DNA of 64,000 bases from Asaia krungthepensis NRIC 0535 (GTDB lineage Bacteria; Pseudomonadota; Alphaproteobacteria; Acetobacterales; Acetobacteraceae). The notes under the pieces are model-generated. The model was given only the letters and a program-made list of their open reading frames with translations. It did no database searches and was not told the DNA's origin. Positions 17,460 through 26,989 of this stretch are shown here, in pieces. Within the stretch, counting starts at the first letter, position 1. Each line of letters opens with the position of its first letter. Location of the stretch: positions 1 through 64,000 of the forward strand of contig NZ_BAPV01000001.1 in assembly GCF_025995175.1 (NCBI RefSeq). Reading direction: 5' to 3'. A program made the translations under genes and the position numbers.

Positions 17460-18068
17460 TCACCGTCTCTCGCCGGGCCGTGCCTGTTGCAGAAATTGCG
17501 CATTCGCAGCCGTCACATCGCCCGCGTAGTCGATATCAATCAGTTCCTCCGCCGGTGCGGGGATCAATCTCGCCAGACGCAGCAGGGGGCGTGCCCCGTG
17601 ATCGCTGTTTGGGTCGAGTGCGCTCAGAGACGAAACCGGGAAAATGGCAGGCGGTCCCCGATAATTAGGCGCGCAGGAGGCGATGATCTGATCGGGCACG
17701 GAGTCGCTGGCCTGCCTGAGGGCGAGGATATGAGTGTGCGACACAAACGGCATATCGGCGAGGCAGACGAAAACGCGGGCCGATGCGGAAAGCCCATTTG
17801 TGCCGAGAGCCAGCGAGGACCCGAGGCCTCGTTCGGGCAATGGATTGACCAGGAGCTCGAAACCCTGCGCAACATAGGCAGCGTGCCAGTTTCCTACAGT
17901 GCGGCAGACTGCGCGTTTTTGGTGCCATGGGAAATGATCGACGGCACTCAATATGTGATGGGCGAGGGGCAGGGAGCCGATCCGCGTCTCCAGCTTGTCT
18001 TCTGCCCCGAAGCGACGGCTCAGGCCGCCTCCCAGCACCAGCAGGATCATGTCCGGAAGGCAGGTCAC
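17460..18068 (-). CDS. MobA/MocA-like nucleotidyltransferase for molybdenum cofactor
   Basis: The 202-residue protein begins with LLVLGGGLSRRFGAEDK, the NTP-transferase loop of MobA/MocA enzymes, which attach GMP or CMP to molybdopterin. Further family blocks are NPLPERGLGSSLALG, CLADMPFVS (metal-binding DMP) and an RGPPAIF loop. The MocA-like wording suggests cytidylyl transfer, the cofactor form used by xanthine-oxidase-family hydroxylases. It overlaps the XdhC-like gene by 4 bp and thus forms a pair with it. The likely client is the molybdenum dehydrogenase encoded at 22.2-26.2 kb on the same strand. Confidence 0.88.
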   Translation of the reverse strand: MTCLPDMILLVLGGGLSRRFGAEDKLETRIGSLPLAHHILSAVDHFPWHQKRAVCRTVGNWHAAYVAQGFELLVNPLPERGLGSSLALGTNGLSASARVFVCLADMPFVSHTHILALRQASDSVPDQIIASCAPNYRGPPAIFPVSSLSALDPNSDHGARPLLRLARLIPAPAEELIDIDYAGDVTAANAQFLQQARPGERR

Positions 18069-19000
18069 GACGAACCTGTCTTTCGGGCCTCGATCAGGGC
18101 GAATAACTCGGCCAGAACGGAGATGGCCACAGACCTTGCCTCGCGTGAAGGACCGAAAAGACCGATAGGGCCATGGATGCGGGCAAGCTGCGCCGCATCA
18201 TGTCCCTTGTTGCGCAACCTCGAGAGGCGACGTTGCTGGGTCTTCCGACTTCCCAGGCATCCGATGAAGAAGGCGTTCGTCTGAAGCGCTGCTTCCAGAA
18301 CAGGAATTTCCAGATCCGGATCGTGATGCAGGATGATGATCGCGGTTTCCTGGTCCTTCGCGTGAAGGCAGACGGCCTCGATGTCGTTCCTGATCACCCT
18401 GACCTGAGCCGCTTCCGCCAGGGAGACAAGAAATACGCTCTCGAGTCCATCTCCGAACAGGATAATCTGGGGGTCCGGCCGAAATCCCGCCATGAAGACG
18501 GGACCCTCCCAGCCGGTTGGGGCATATACAGCCTTGCAAACCAGGCTTTCGGTTCTCGTGTCATAGAAAAGGGTCGCGGCCCGGCGTTGCTCGCGCAGGC
18601 CTAGGAAATCCCCGAGGGGGTGGTTGTCTCGCACCACATGGATATGGAGTCCGATGCCTCCGCGGCAGGGCAGGACGATATCGAACCAGGGCGACCCTTT
18701 GCCGTAGCGGGATTGGCGATCGCAGCCTTCGTCGATGGCTGAGCAGGCCTCAGTCACCAGACTGGCTTCAACGCAGCCGCCGGAGACGAGTCCGATATAA
18801 TGGCCGTCCTCGCGTATGGCCATCAATGCGCCCAGTGGCCGGGACGCGCCGTCGATGATGTCGGTCAGAAGAACAAGCGCGCATCGGTAGCCACTGGCAA
18901 TGCTGGAGCAAAGAAAGCGGATAGCGTCGTCGGGGTGATCACTTGCCATGGCGCGAATGGCCTGGACATGCGTCTTTTCCTGCTCTGTCTGCTCCGCCAT
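18065..19000 (-). CDS. XdhC/CoxI-family molybdoenzyme maturation protein
   Basis: XdhC-type proteins bind the molybdenum cofactor, help sulfurate it and insert it into hydroxylases of the xanthine-oxidase family. The 311-residue protein has GASRPLGALMAIREDGHYIGLVSGGCVEAS-type sequence (N-terminal XdhC block, GGCVE), a middle LPCRGGIGLHIHV, and a C-terminal Rossmann-like part ending FIGCLGSRKTQQRRLSRL and IHGPIGLFGPSREARSVAISVLAEL. The start is uncertain: an ATG at 19000 is preferred; a TTG at 19099 adds 33 unlike residues. It is first in an operon with the MobA-like gene. Confidence 0.88.
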   Translation of the reverse strand: MAEQTEQEKTHVQAIRAMASDHPDDAIRFLCSSIASGYRCALVLLTDIIDGASRPLGALMAIREDGHYIGLVSGGCVEASLVTEACSAIDEGCDRQSRYGKGSPWFDIVLPCRGGIGLHIHVVRDNHPLGDFLGLREQRRAATLFYDTRTESLVCKAVYAPTGWEGPVFMAGFRPDPQIILFGDGLESVFLVSLAEAAQVRVIRNDIEAVCLHAKDQETAIIILHHDPDLEIPVLEAALQTNAFFIGCLGSRKTQQRRLSRLRNKGHDAAQLARIHGPIGLFGPSREARSVAISVLAELFALIEARKTGSS

Positions 19001-19303
19001 GACATCATATTCCGCACCGATACCCAAACCGAGACTACCCTCGTCGCAGAGCGCTGTCCTCCCCGACGTGGCAGTTTTCCCACAGAGAATTGTAACCAAA
19101 ATTATTTACTTAAGAAAATCGTTGACCGGGTTTTCTGCACATGATCTCATGTTTCGTATTCGGATCGATTTGAGAATTCCTTCGTAAACACGCACCCGAA
19201 CAATTTGAGGCCGTCAATCTGTCGCCATGAGCAGAGCCGATATCGCGCGTCCAGTCGTTACGATAACGAACCGGAATAGCATAGTCGACGGTTGGTCCCG
19301 TTC
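19001..19303. promoter_or_regulatory. Divergent gap between the XdhC-like gene and the TonB receptor pseudogene
   Basis: No gene seen. The stretch 19090-19200 is AT-rich and should hold the promoter of the XdhC/MobA pair and the old promoter of the receptor. A TTGACC lies at about 19121, but I found no convincing -10 at the right spacing. Confidence 0.3.
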
Positions 19304-21120
19304 ATGACGCATCGTTGCGCTGTCGGAAGCCGCAGTTTCTCGTTTCGCATCTGGCTTTTTTCTTCTCTTTGCGCCCTGCCTGTCGCGGCGCATGCCCAGA
19401 GCGTGAGCGATAAAGCGCGCATACCGAACGTGCACTCAAAACATTACGATATCAAAACGAAAAGGAAGTAGCTCGTCCCGTCGCTCCCCATGGGGCCGGG
19501 GTCGAGGAAGTCGTTGTCACGTCCCGGCGGCGCAAGGAGACTGCTCAGCAGATTCCTGAAACAGTTCAGATTTTCACGGGGAAGGACCTGAATCGGCTGG
19601 GGGTGCAGGCTCTGCCCGATCTGATCAAATATACGACCAATGCCCAGAACCTCGACTTTTACGGCGGCGCCATGCCGACCTGGGTCATTCATGGCGTCAG
19701 CCTTGCGGATTTCAACCCTAACTCAACGCCTGCGGCACCGGTCTTCCTGAATGACGCCTATCAGCCGAGCACTGTCATGGGCACGGGTAGCCTGTTCGAT
19801 ATTGCTCGCGTAGAGGTGCTGAAAGGACCGCGAAGCGGTCTTTATGGGCGCAATACGATCGGCGGCGCCGTGCGCGTGCTGACAAACAAGCCGAATTTCG
19901 GGAGGGCGAGCGGCTCTATAGGCGTCTCTTACGGGCGATGGGGCGATGGTCATGTCAACGCCGCCTATGATGCCCCGATCACGCGCAATATGGCATTTTG
20001 TATTGCCGAGACATCCGATCAGGGTTGGAGCGGATGGCAGACCTCATTGCAGAATGGGGGCGTGCAGTTCAGCGCGGTGGGCGATCTGGGCGATCTGGGC
20101 GGTCTGGAGCTGACCTCTATCACCTCGCTCGACTATTTCGACTATGGTCTCAATTATAATGACGCGGCGACCGGTCCGGTCTATGCGACCCAGGTCGAGC
20201 ACACGCCCATGCGCATGGCTCAGGAAAACCTGCGTCTGGGTTCCGGAAAGCCAAAGCGCCTGGACTGGCTGCTGGGTCTCGACGTGGCCTATGAGGATCT
20301 GGAGGAAAACAAGCAGTTCCAGCTTTTCGATGATGCGCTCGAGACGCTTTATACCGGTCTGTCGGGCGCTGCGAATGAAGGGATCCTGAGCTACACGCAG
20401 AAGACACAGTCCTATAGCGGCTATGGTCAGCTCACCTATCACATCCTGCCCAAACTCTTGCTCGATTTTGGCGCAAGAAGTACCTGGGAATACAAGACTT
20501 ACCACGGGGCTTTCCAGCAATCGCCGGGCTATTACATGGCATCCAATGTGACGCGCCAGTATCAGCTAAAGGATCATGTGACCGGCAAGGCTGTGCTTCG
20601 TTACCAGTTCGATCCTCTAAACATGGTCTACGCTTCAGTAGCGCGTGGCTATAAATCCGGCGGGTTTTACGGGGGCTTTCCAATCGCGAGCACTGCACAG
20701 ATCGATCCTTATCGTGAGGAGCAGGTCTGGGCGGTCGAAGCCGGGTTCAAGGCGCAGACGAAAGACCGCAAGCTGATCGTCGATGGCGCCGCGTTCTATT
20801 ATCGCACCTATAATTATCAGAATTTCACGACGGAATATTCTGCGGTCAGCAAGACGATCACCTCGACCCTGACCAATCTGGGAACAGCGGTGAATCAGGG
20901 GCTGGAGGGCAATATTGTCTGGAAACCGGTGCCGACTCTGACCCTCAATCTCGGCGCAGCCTATAACGACGCAAAAATCGTCAAATCCTCGCAGTACCAG
21001 CTCGATTATGCCGGCAATCTGGTGGCATGGCAGGGGCAGCCCAGGCTGCCCCGGAAGCGTCCTTCAGCCCGAAAGCCTATGACCCGGTCAAGACCGAGCT
21101 CGTACTCAATCTGGTCGTGA
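19304..21120 (+). pseudogene. TonB-dependent receptor, frameshifted at the 5' end and cut at the 3' end
   Basis: An ATG at 19304 encodes a good signal peptide (MTHRCAVGS..., cleavage near AHAQ) that ends at a TAG at 19469. The plug continues in the -1 frame, open from 19414: GVEEVVVTSRRRKETAQQIP, then DIARVEVLKGPRSGLYGRNT and a normal beta-barrel. So a single-base indel between 19414 and 19469, in an A-rich stretch, has split signal peptide from plug; no classic slippery heptamer is seen. The barrel stops near 21040 after GNLVAWQGQP and passes into unrelated sequence, lacking perhaps 150 C-terminal residues and the terminal aromatic residue. The gene is unlikely to make a receptor. Confidence 0.8.
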
Positions 21121-21548
21121 CCTGCACCGATCCGGTAAGGCCCGGTCCGGAAGGCGCGAGCAAGGACGGCGAACGGACTGAAATCTGGCCGATCATCGGC
21201 GGTCGCTTCGATGGCCCGAATATCCATGGCACAGTTGAAGCGGGTGGGGCCGATCTGCCGGTTCTGTGTCCCGATGGCGTCGGGGTTGTCGATGCCTTCT
21301 ACCGGCTCCGAACGGATGACGGGCAGATCATCGCCATCCACAACAAGGGTCTGGCGTACCCGATCAATGGTGGCAGGGACTACAAATATCGCCTCAGCCC
21401 CGAGTTCATAGCCCCCAAGGGTCGATATGACTGGTTGAATAAAAGCATTTTTGTTGCCACTCTCGTCTATCCGGTGCCTAAAGGGATGGAGCTCGCGAAG
21501 GGCCCTCATCAGAATGACCGGTCGATTCAGGTTCTCCGACTCAACTGA
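21027..21548 (+). CDS. DUF3237 family protein, possibly N-terminally truncated
   Basis: The 173-residue frame contains LVLNLVVTCTDPV, IIGGRFDGPNIHGTVEAGGADLP-type sequence, LCPDGVGVVDAFYRLRTDDG and a final GRYDWLNKSIFVATLVYPVP: the order expected of DUF3237 beta-barrel proteins, whose function is unknown. The first residues, MAGAAQAAPEAS, look like the tail of a signal peptide (AGAAQAA cleavage region) whose basic and hydrophobic parts are missing. The gene opens inside the end of the receptor pseudogene, so a deletion may have fused the two and removed the true start. Whether it is still expressed is unclear; no good ribosome-binding site precedes 21027. Confidence 0.65.
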   Translation: MAGAAQAAPEASFSPKAYDPVKTELVLNLVVTCTDPVRPGPEGASKDGERTEIWPIIGGRFDGPNIHGTVEAGGADLPVLCPDGVGVVDAFYRLRTDDGQIIAIHNKGLAYPINGGRDYKYRLSPEFIAPKGRYDWLNKSIFVATLVYPVPKGMELAKGPHQNDRSIQVLRLN

Positions 21549-21588
21549 AATTCCTATCGATATTTTTCCGGGATCTGGCTTGCACGAA

Positions 21589-22179
21589 ATGTCCTTGAAC
21601 GAACCTGTCGCCGTGACCTCGAACATCGACCGTACTCTGGGCAATACCATCCGCGAGAGAAGAAAGCAGATCGGTTATCTGCTCAAGGACGTCGCATCGC
21701 GTGTCGGTATCTCGCTGAGCCATCTGAGTCAGATCGAGCGCGGGGCGTCATCACCAAGTATCCGCGATCTCATGAAGATTTCCGACGTGCTCGAACTCGA
21801 CATGTCGAATTTCTTCGGCTCGATCAAGGGGCAGTCCCATGACAATCCGGCGTTCTACACGCGTATCGAGGATCATGGGCTTCTGAGCTTCGGGGAGGGC
21901 ATTACCAAGGTCATGCTCAATTCGCAGAGCCCGGATCTGCTACGTACCTATCTGATGATCATCGAGCCCAACGGCCACTCAGGTGCCAAGATCCTGACCC
22001 ATAGCGGGTTCGAATCCGGCCTCGTTCTGCAGGGATGCCTGCATCTTCAGGTAGGGGGGCAGGACTGCATCCTGCGCGAGGGGGACTCGTTCTCTTTCCC
22101 CAGTGAGACACCGCATCGTTACAGCAACGGGTCGTCGCAGGTCACACGCGTGGTCTGGGCGAATGTTGACACGCCCTGA
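21589..22179 (+). CDS. XRE-family regulator with C-terminal cupin domain
   Basis: The 196-residue protein has an N-terminal helix-turn-helix (about 18-72: TLGNTIRERRKQIGYLLKDV, ISLSHLSQIERGASSPSI) and a C-terminal cupin (about 110-190) with the block HSGFESGLVLQGCLHLQVGG and GDSFSFPSETPHRYSN. This architecture is that of PuuR-like and related regulators that bind a small ligand in the cupin. The ATG at 21589 is chosen because homology begins soon after; the ribosome-binding site is weak. It follows the decayed receptor and DUF3237 gene and may once have controlled them, or it may act on the Mo-dehydrogenase genes that converge on it. A hairpin separates it from them. Confidence 0.88.
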   Translation: MSLNEPVAVTSNIDRTLGNTIRERRKQIGYLLKDVASRVGISLSHLSQIERGASSPSIRDLMKISDVLELDMSNFFGSIKGQSHDNPAFYTRIEDHGLLSFGEGITKVMLNSQSPDLLRTYLMIIEPNGHSGAKILTHSGFESGLVLQGCLHLQVGGQDCILREGDSFSFPSETPHRYSNGSSQVTRVVWANVDTP

Positions 22180-22202
22180 ACATCGCGTGCGCAGAATGCG
22201 GT

Positions 22203-22227
22203 GCCGTCTGCCTCTGAGGCGGACGGC
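22203..22227. terminator. Hairpin between the convergent regulator and cytochrome genes
   Basis: GCCGTCTGCCT and AGGCGGACGGC form an 11-bp stem (one T-G wobble) around a 3-nt loop, in the 55-bp gap between two convergent stops, so it can act in both directions. Confidence 0.65.
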
Positions 22228-22234
22228 TTAGCGG

Positions 22235-23527
22235 TCATGGCCTGAATTTTTTGGGGTCGATGGTCGCCTGTACGCCGCCAAAATGCCTGAGCATCCAGCC
22301 GGAAAGCGCCGAGAGCTCTTTCGGCGTGTAGACGGCGGTGAAACCCTGCATGCTCATCCTGCCATGATCGGTTTGCAGGGAGGTCCCTTCCCTGAGCACT
22401 GCAACGAGGTTGGTGGCTGAAGGGTCGCTGAGGGAGTGACTGCCACCCAGCGCACCCCAGTCCGATTGTCGGCCTGTACCATTTTCCAGATGACATCCGG
22501 CGCAGGCCTGCTGGAAAACATGACGCCCCTCAGAGAATCCGCTGTCCGGCTCCAGCGCACCCTCATGATGTGCGGGGCCATCCGCGCGGGCCGGAACGCT
22601 ACGCAGATAGACGATCATATCGCGGATATCCTGTGCCGGAAGCCGGCTCAGACTATGCTCGATTGCCTCGGCCATCGGTCCTGAGGCGGGGCCATGATTT
22701 CTGGCCTGTCCGGCGGAAAGATAGCTGAACAGAGCGTCGTCGCTCCATCCGCCAAGCCCGTGCTCGCGATCGGATGTCAGGTTATAGGCGGTCCAGCCAA
22801 CCTGGACTGCCCCGGCATAGGCCCGGTGACTCAGGCCGAACATGAAATTGCGCGGTGTATGACACTGGCCGCAATGACCAAGGGCTTCGGTCAGATAGGC
22901 CCCCCTGTTCCAGGCTGCGGATCGCGCCGGGTCAGGTGTCATCCTGCGATTGGGGTTATTGAACCAGTTCCAGAAAATCATGGTCCAGCGCTGGTTGAAC
23001 GGAAAGGACAGCGCATTCATGGGCGGTGTCGCACGCAGGGGCGGCAGGGTGAAAAGATAGGCCTTGATGGCCAGGGCATCCTCGTCACTCAGCAGCGTGT
23101 AGGAGGTATACGGCATGACGGGATAAAGATGCTTGCCGTTTCTGCCGACACCCTTGCGCAGCATGGCGAGCCAGTCACTGTCGCTGTAGGCCCCGATACC
23201 GGTATCGCGGTCAGGGGTGATATTGACGGCATGAATCGTCCCGAAAGGCAGGGTGAAGGCCCGGCCGCCCGTAAGAGCGCGACCATCTGCCGAAAGGTGA
23301 CACGCCGCGCAATCGGCGGCGATGAACAAGGCCTGCCCCCTGGAGACCTGGTCGTTCCCGTCGCGTTGCCCGTCGGGAGGACTCGTGTCACCGGAGGGGG
23401 AAGTTTCGGCACGGGCACCTCTTCCTGCGTCCAGCGCTCCCAATGTGAGCAGGGTCGAGCCCAGACAGATCGCTCTGAGGAAACGGGTGCCGGGGGCAGG
23501 GACGTTGCGTCGCATCGCGCCTCTCAT
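22235..23527 (-). CDS. Three-haem cytochrome c subunit of a periplasmic dehydrogenase
   Basis: The 430-residue exported protein has a signal peptide (cleavage near ARAE) and three haem c sites: CAACH, CGQCH and CAGCH, in the layout of the cytochrome subunits of acetic acid bacterial alcohol, aldehyde and sorbitol dehydrogenases. It probably passes electrons from the molybdenum subunit to ubiquinone at the outer face of the inner membrane. Its ATG overlaps the stop of the Mo-subunit gene by 4 bp, so the two are translationally coupled. The first two residue blocks after the haems (KHLYPVMPYTSYTLLSDEDA and NRGAYLTEALGHCGQCH) are typical of this subunit. Confidence 0.92.
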   Translation of the reverse strand: MRGAMRRNVPAPGTRFLRAICLGSTLLTLGALDAGRGARAETSPSGDTSPPDGQRDGNDQVSRGQALFIAADCAACHLSADGRALTGGRAFTLPFGTIHAVNITPDRDTGIGAYSDSDWLAMLRKGVGRNGKHLYPVMPYTSYTLLSDEDALAIKAYLFTLPPLRATPPMNALSFPFNQRWTMIFWNWFNNPNRRMTPDPARSAAWNRGAYLTEALGHCGQCHTPRNFMFGLSHRAYAGAVQVGWTAYNLTSDREHGLGGWSDDALFSYLSAGQARNHGPASGPMAEAIEHSLSRLPAQDIRDMIVYLRSVPARADGPAHHEGALEPDSGFSEGRHVFQQACAGCHLENGTGRQSDWGALGGSHSLSDPSATNLVAVLREGTSLQTDHGRMSMQGFTAVYTPKELSALSGWMLRHFGGVQATIDPKKFRP

Positions 23528-25707
23528 GCTTTCTTCTCCCCGGTCGGGTTCATGGCCAGTTGAGGCGCAAAGGGGATACGGCGCAGGCGTCGGCCGGTGG
23601 CCGCGAAGATTGCGTTGGCCAGAACCGGAGCCGCTGCCACCGTGCCGACCTCTCCGATACCGCCAATCTCGGCGTCCGGGTCCGAGACAAGGTGAACGCG
23701 GATATCGGGGGCCTCATTGAGCCGCATCATGCGATAATTATGGAAGTTGCTCTGTTCTGCCTGACCGTTGCGGAAGGTGATTTCGTTATAGAGCGCCATG
23801 GTCAGACCGAAGATCAATCCGCCCTGAATCTGCGCGCGCACCGCATCGGGGAAAACCACGGGGCCGCAATCGACAGCGGTATCGGCCCTTATGAGACGGA
23901 TCTCGCCGCCGCCCCCGACCTCGACTTCCAGCACTGTCGCGGCCCAGCACTGGAAGGAATAATGCAGGGCAATGCCCAGCCCGTGACCCTTCGGGAGGGG
24001 ACGCCCCCACCCCGCCTGACGGGCGGCCTCATCAAGCACCTTGAGCCCGCGCGGCGAATGGGTCAGGTGGCGCCTGCGGAAACTGAGCGGGTCGGTGCCG
24101 CTGGCATGAGCGAGTTCGTCGATCATGCCTTCAACGACGAAGACGTTATGGGTCGGCCCGACACCGCGCCACCACAGGGTGGTTATCCCCTCCGGTTCGC
24201 ATTGCACGGCCTCGTTTCTCTGGGAGGGGATGGCATAGGGCGTTTCCGTCGCGCCCTCTACAGCATCGGAATCGAGTCCGTTCTGCAAACCTTCCGGCGC
24301 CCAGCGCGCCAGAACGAAAGACCCGGTCGTGCGATGGTGCCAGGCCTTGATCAGCCCCTTGTCATCAAGGCCCGCCGTGATGCGATCGTAGTAGAAAGGA
24401 CGGAACTGGTCCTGACGGATATCCTCTTCACGGGTCCAGAACAGCTTGACCGGGAATGGCACCTGTTTCGCCAGACGCGCGGCCTGACCGATGGAATTGG
24501 AATCCAGCCTGCGACCGAAGCCGCCACCAATCAGGTGGTTATGCACGGTGATCCGTTCTGGCGGGAGCCCGGTCGCATCCGCCACCTCCTGCCGTGCACG
24601 GAGAGGGACCTGTGTACCGACCCACACATCGGCGGAGTCGGAGCGGATATGGAGCGTGGTATTGATCGGTTCCAGCGCGGCATGAGCAAGGAACGGCGAT
24701 TCGTAGATTGCGTCGATCCGGACCGGGGAGGAGGCCAGAGCCGCTGTGACGTCGCCCGTATTTTTCGCGACGATACCGGTTTTTTCCGATGCGCTGCGTA
24801 AAGCCTGGAGTTGAGTGGCGCTCGACATGCCCGAATGGGGGCCGTAATCCCACTCGGGCCTCGCAGCTTTCATGCCTGAAATAGCCGCCCAGCTATGATC
24901 GCCAATCACGGCGATGGCGTCGGGAAGCGTCACGATATCGGTCACACCGGGCGTTTTAAGGGCGGCCTCCCTGTCGAAGCCCTTGAGCCTGCCCCCCTTG
25001 ACCGGACATGCCATGATCCGGCCCGTTTTCATGCCCTCAACGCGCACGTCCATGCCGAAACATGCGGTGCCATTGCTCTTCGCATGGGTATCCATGCGTT
25101 GGGGGCTGGTGCCGATCAGCTGGAATTGTGACGGATTTTTCAGGGGGACGGGGTCGGGTATCTTCTGATGGGCAGCATCGTCTGCCAGCGCGCCGTAATC
25201 GAGACGCCGGCTTGACTCAGGATGCAGGACCGCGCCATCGCGGGCCACACAGGTGCTTGCAGGCACTGACCAGCGCGTACTGGCTGCCTGAATGAGCATG
25301 ATGCGCGCGGCTGCTCCTGCCTGACGCAGAGGCACCCAGCTGTCCCGCGTCGAGGCCGAGCCGCCTGTCACCTCCTCACCCGCTGACTTGTCGATATAGC
25401 TGGCATTGGCTGGCGCTGCCTCGAGCCTGACCTTGTCGAGCGACACCTCAAGCTCCTCGGCGAGCAGCATGGCAATGCCGGTATAGATACCCTGACCCAT
25501 CTCCACGTGACGCATGATGAAAGTGATCGCGCCGTTCCGGTCGATCCGGATGAAGGCGTTAGGCGTGAAAGCGCTGCCGCTCTGTGCGCGTGCACCCGGG
25601 AGACCGGGGATCATGCCTGACAACATGAGACCGCCGCCTGTCGCGAGTGCAGCGCGCAATATGGCCCGACGGCTGAGGACCGGGTTGATATCATGGGGTT
25701 TACGCAT
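23524..25707 (-). CDS. Molybdopterin large subunit of aldehyde dehydrogenase / isoquinoline 1-oxidoreductase family
   Basis: The 727-residue catalytic subunit belongs to the xanthine-oxidase family. It starts with a twin-arginine signal ([10 protein letters not shown], then a hydrophobic stretch), so it is exported folded with its cofactor. Blocks seen are [56 protein letters not shown] and the C-terminal [12 protein letters not shown], which holds the expected catalytic Glu. The ATG at 25705-25707 is preferred to one at 25782 because it starts the Tat signal; it overlaps the 2Fe-2S gene by 8 bp. Substrate could be acetaldehyde or an N-heterocycle; with this cytochrome partner, an AldFGH-like aldehyde dehydrogenase is more likely. 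Confidence 0.9.
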   Translation of the reverse strand: MRKPHDINPVLSRRAILRAALATGGGLMLSGMIPGLPGARAQSGSAFTPNAFIRIDRNGAITFIMRHVEMGQGIYTGIAMLLAEELEVSLDKVRLEAAPANASYIDKSAGEEVTGGSASTRDSWVPLRQAGAAARIMLIQAASTRWSVPASTCVARDGAVLHPESSRRLDYGALADDAAHQKIPDPVPLKNPSQFQLIGTSPQRMDTHAKSNGTACFGMDVRVEGMKTGRIMACPVKGGRLKGFDREAALKTPGVTDIVTLPDAIAVIGDHSWAAISGMKAARPEWDYGPHSGMSSATQLQALRSASEKTGIVAKNTGDVTAALASSPVRIDAIYESPFLAHAALEPINTTLHIRSDSADVWVGTQVPLRARQEVADATGLPPERITVHNHLIGGGFGRRLDSNSIGQAARLAKQVPFPVKLFWTREEDIRQDQFRPFYYDRITAGLDDKGLIKAWHHRTTGSFVLARWAPEGLQNGLDSDAVEGATETPYAIPSQRNEAVQCEPEGITTLWWRGVGPTHNVFVVEGMIDELAHASGTDPLSFRRRHLTHSPRGLKVLDEAARQAGWGRPLPKGHGLGIALHYSFQCWAATVLEVEVGGGGEIRLIRADTAVDCGPVVFPDAVRAQIQGGLIFGLTMALYNEITFRNGQAEQSNFHNYRMMRLNEAPDIRVHLVSDPDAEIGGIGEVGTVAAAPVLANAIFAATGRRLRRIPFAPQLAMNPTGEKKA

Positions 25708-26155
25708 TGCTGGCAGCCTTGTGGATTGCCGCGCGCACGCGCACATAAGTCCCGCAGCGACAGATATTGCCTGACATGGCATCGTCTATATCGTCATCGC
25801 TGGGTGAGGGTGTGGTCTGGAGCAGTGCGGCCGCCGCCATGATCTGTCCCGACTGGCAATATCCGCACTGAATGACCTGCTCGTCGAGCCATGCCGCCTG
25901 TACACGCTGTCCTGTTTCCGTCTGCCCGATGGCCTCGATTGTCGTGACCGGACGCGTACCGATAAGCGAGACGGGCAACTGGCACGCCCTCGCGGGTTTG
26001 CCGTCAACATGCACGGTGCAGGCACCGCATTGTGCAATGCCACAGCCATATTTCGTCCCAGTCAGTCCGAGAACATCCCGCAATACCCAAAGAAGCGGCA
26101 TGTCATCCGGGACATCGACGTCATGCGATTCACCATTGATAAGAATCGTTCTCAT
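25700..26155 (-). CDS. 2Fe-2S small subunit of the molybdenum dehydrogenase
   Basis: The 151-residue protein carries two 2Fe-2S clusters: a plant-type site in [18 protein letters not shown] (C38, C43, C46 with C58) and the second in [10 protein letters not shown] with the later NICRCGT. This is the standard small subunit of xanthine-oxidase-family hydroxylases such as IorA or AldG. It moves electrons from the Mo site to the cytochrome subunit. There is no signal peptide, so it should be carried out by the Tat signal of the large subunit. It is first in the three-gene operon and divergent from the bc1 genes. Confidence 0.93.
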   Translation of the reverse strand: MRTILINGESHDVDVPDDMPLLWVLRDVLGLTGTKYGCGIAQCGACTVHVDGKPARACQLPVSLIGTRPVTTIEAIGQTETGQRVQAAWLDEQVIQCGYCQSGQIMAAAALLQTTPSPSDDDIDDAMSGNICRCGTYVRVRAAIHKAASNA

Positions 26156-26323
26156 GTCGCTGTTATCTTTCGGTTTTTCGGCTGCGGGTCACCGTGGCAG
26201 ATTCATCGGTGTCGCCGTCTAATGCAAGGCTGTAATTCATATATGGAGAAAACCGGTTGTTTTGATGTTGACACGTTTTTGTGGCCCCGGGATGATCGTC
26301 AGATCCTATTTCAGCAGGACTTC
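26156..26323. promoter_or_regulatory. Divergent promoter region of the Mo-dehydrogenase and bc1 operons
   Basis: This 168-bp gap must drive both operons. A TTGACA occurs at 26267-26272 on the plus strand but no good -10 follows at 16-18 bp. The run around 26225-26265 is AT-rich. No clear operator was found. Confidence 0.35.
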
Positions 26324-26980
26324 ATGACGCAGGACGCAGACCGCCCCACTCCCTTGCCCTCCTGTCCGGTACCCGGGGGAGGGACGAGGCGACGGGATGT
26401 GCTGTCGACGGTAATTGTCGGAGCGGGATGCGCAGGAGCCTGCGCCCTGGCCTATCCTTTTCTCGACAGTCTGAACGGCACAAAAAATACCGAGCTCGGC
26501 GAAGATGACTTGATCGACGTCGATATCTCCACGCTCCGGCCCGGCCAGCAGCTTGTTGTGACATGGCGCGGCTGGCCTGTATTTATACAGAGACGCACAC
26601 CCGAAATGCTCGCTTCGCTCAGAATGGTCGATATTACGCAGCGTTTGCGCGACCCGGACTCGAAAATCCTGCAACAGCCCAGAGATGCCGTGAACTGGCA
26701 TCGCTCGGTCGTGCCGGAAATCGGGGTTCTGATTGGTATCTGCACCCATCTTGGCTGCGTGCCGTCCTATGCAACGCCCTCGCCCAATGATCGGTCGGGC
26801 AAATATTCCTGCCCCTGCCACGGATCGCAATTCGACGTGGCGGGTCGCGTCTTCAAGGATGCGCCGGCCCCCTATAATCTGCCTGTGCCGCCCGTTACCA
26901 TGCTGTCTGCAACGCATGTGCGTATCGGCCAGAGCAAGGGGGACCCCGATTTTTCCATCGCCTCCATCCAGCAGATCTGA
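26324..26980 (+). CDS. petA: Rieske iron-sulfur subunit of cytochrome bc1
   Basis: The 218-residue subunit carries a twin-arginine motif (TRRRDVLS) and transmembrane anchor (about 27-47), then the Rieske fold. Cluster ligands are in CTHLGC (C140, H142) and CPCHGS (C163, H166), with C145 and C165 as the stabilising disulfide. It takes an electron from ubiquinol at the Qo site and passes it to cytochrome c1. The ATG at 26324 gives the usual length and has AGGAC just upstream; earlier in-frame starts add unlike sequence. The cytochrome b gene follows after 9 bp. Confidence 0.94.
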   Translation: MTQDADRPTPLPSCPVPGGGTRRRDVLSTVIVGAGCAGACALAYPFLDSLNGTKNTELGEDDLIDVDISTLRPGQQLVVTWRGWPVFIQRRTPEMLASLRMVDITQRLRDPDSKILQQPRDAVNWHRSVVPEIGVLIGICTHLGCVPSYATPSPNDRSGKYSCPCHGSQFDVAGRVFKDAPAPYNLPVPPVTMLSATHVRIGQSKGDPDFSIASIQQI

Positions 26981-26989
26981 GCGGCGACC

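Noticed and set aside
19438-19475. Programmed -1 frameshift in the TonB receptor instead of a mutation
   Set aside because: The A-rich stretch lacks a true X-XXY-YYZ heptamer in the right phase, and the gene is also cut at its 3' end, so decay is simpler.
22235-26155. PQQ-dependent alcohol dehydrogenase with its cytochrome subunit
   Set aside because: The three-haem cytochrome looks like the ADH subunit, but the partner genes encode molybdopterin and 2Fe-2S subunits, not a PQQ propeller.
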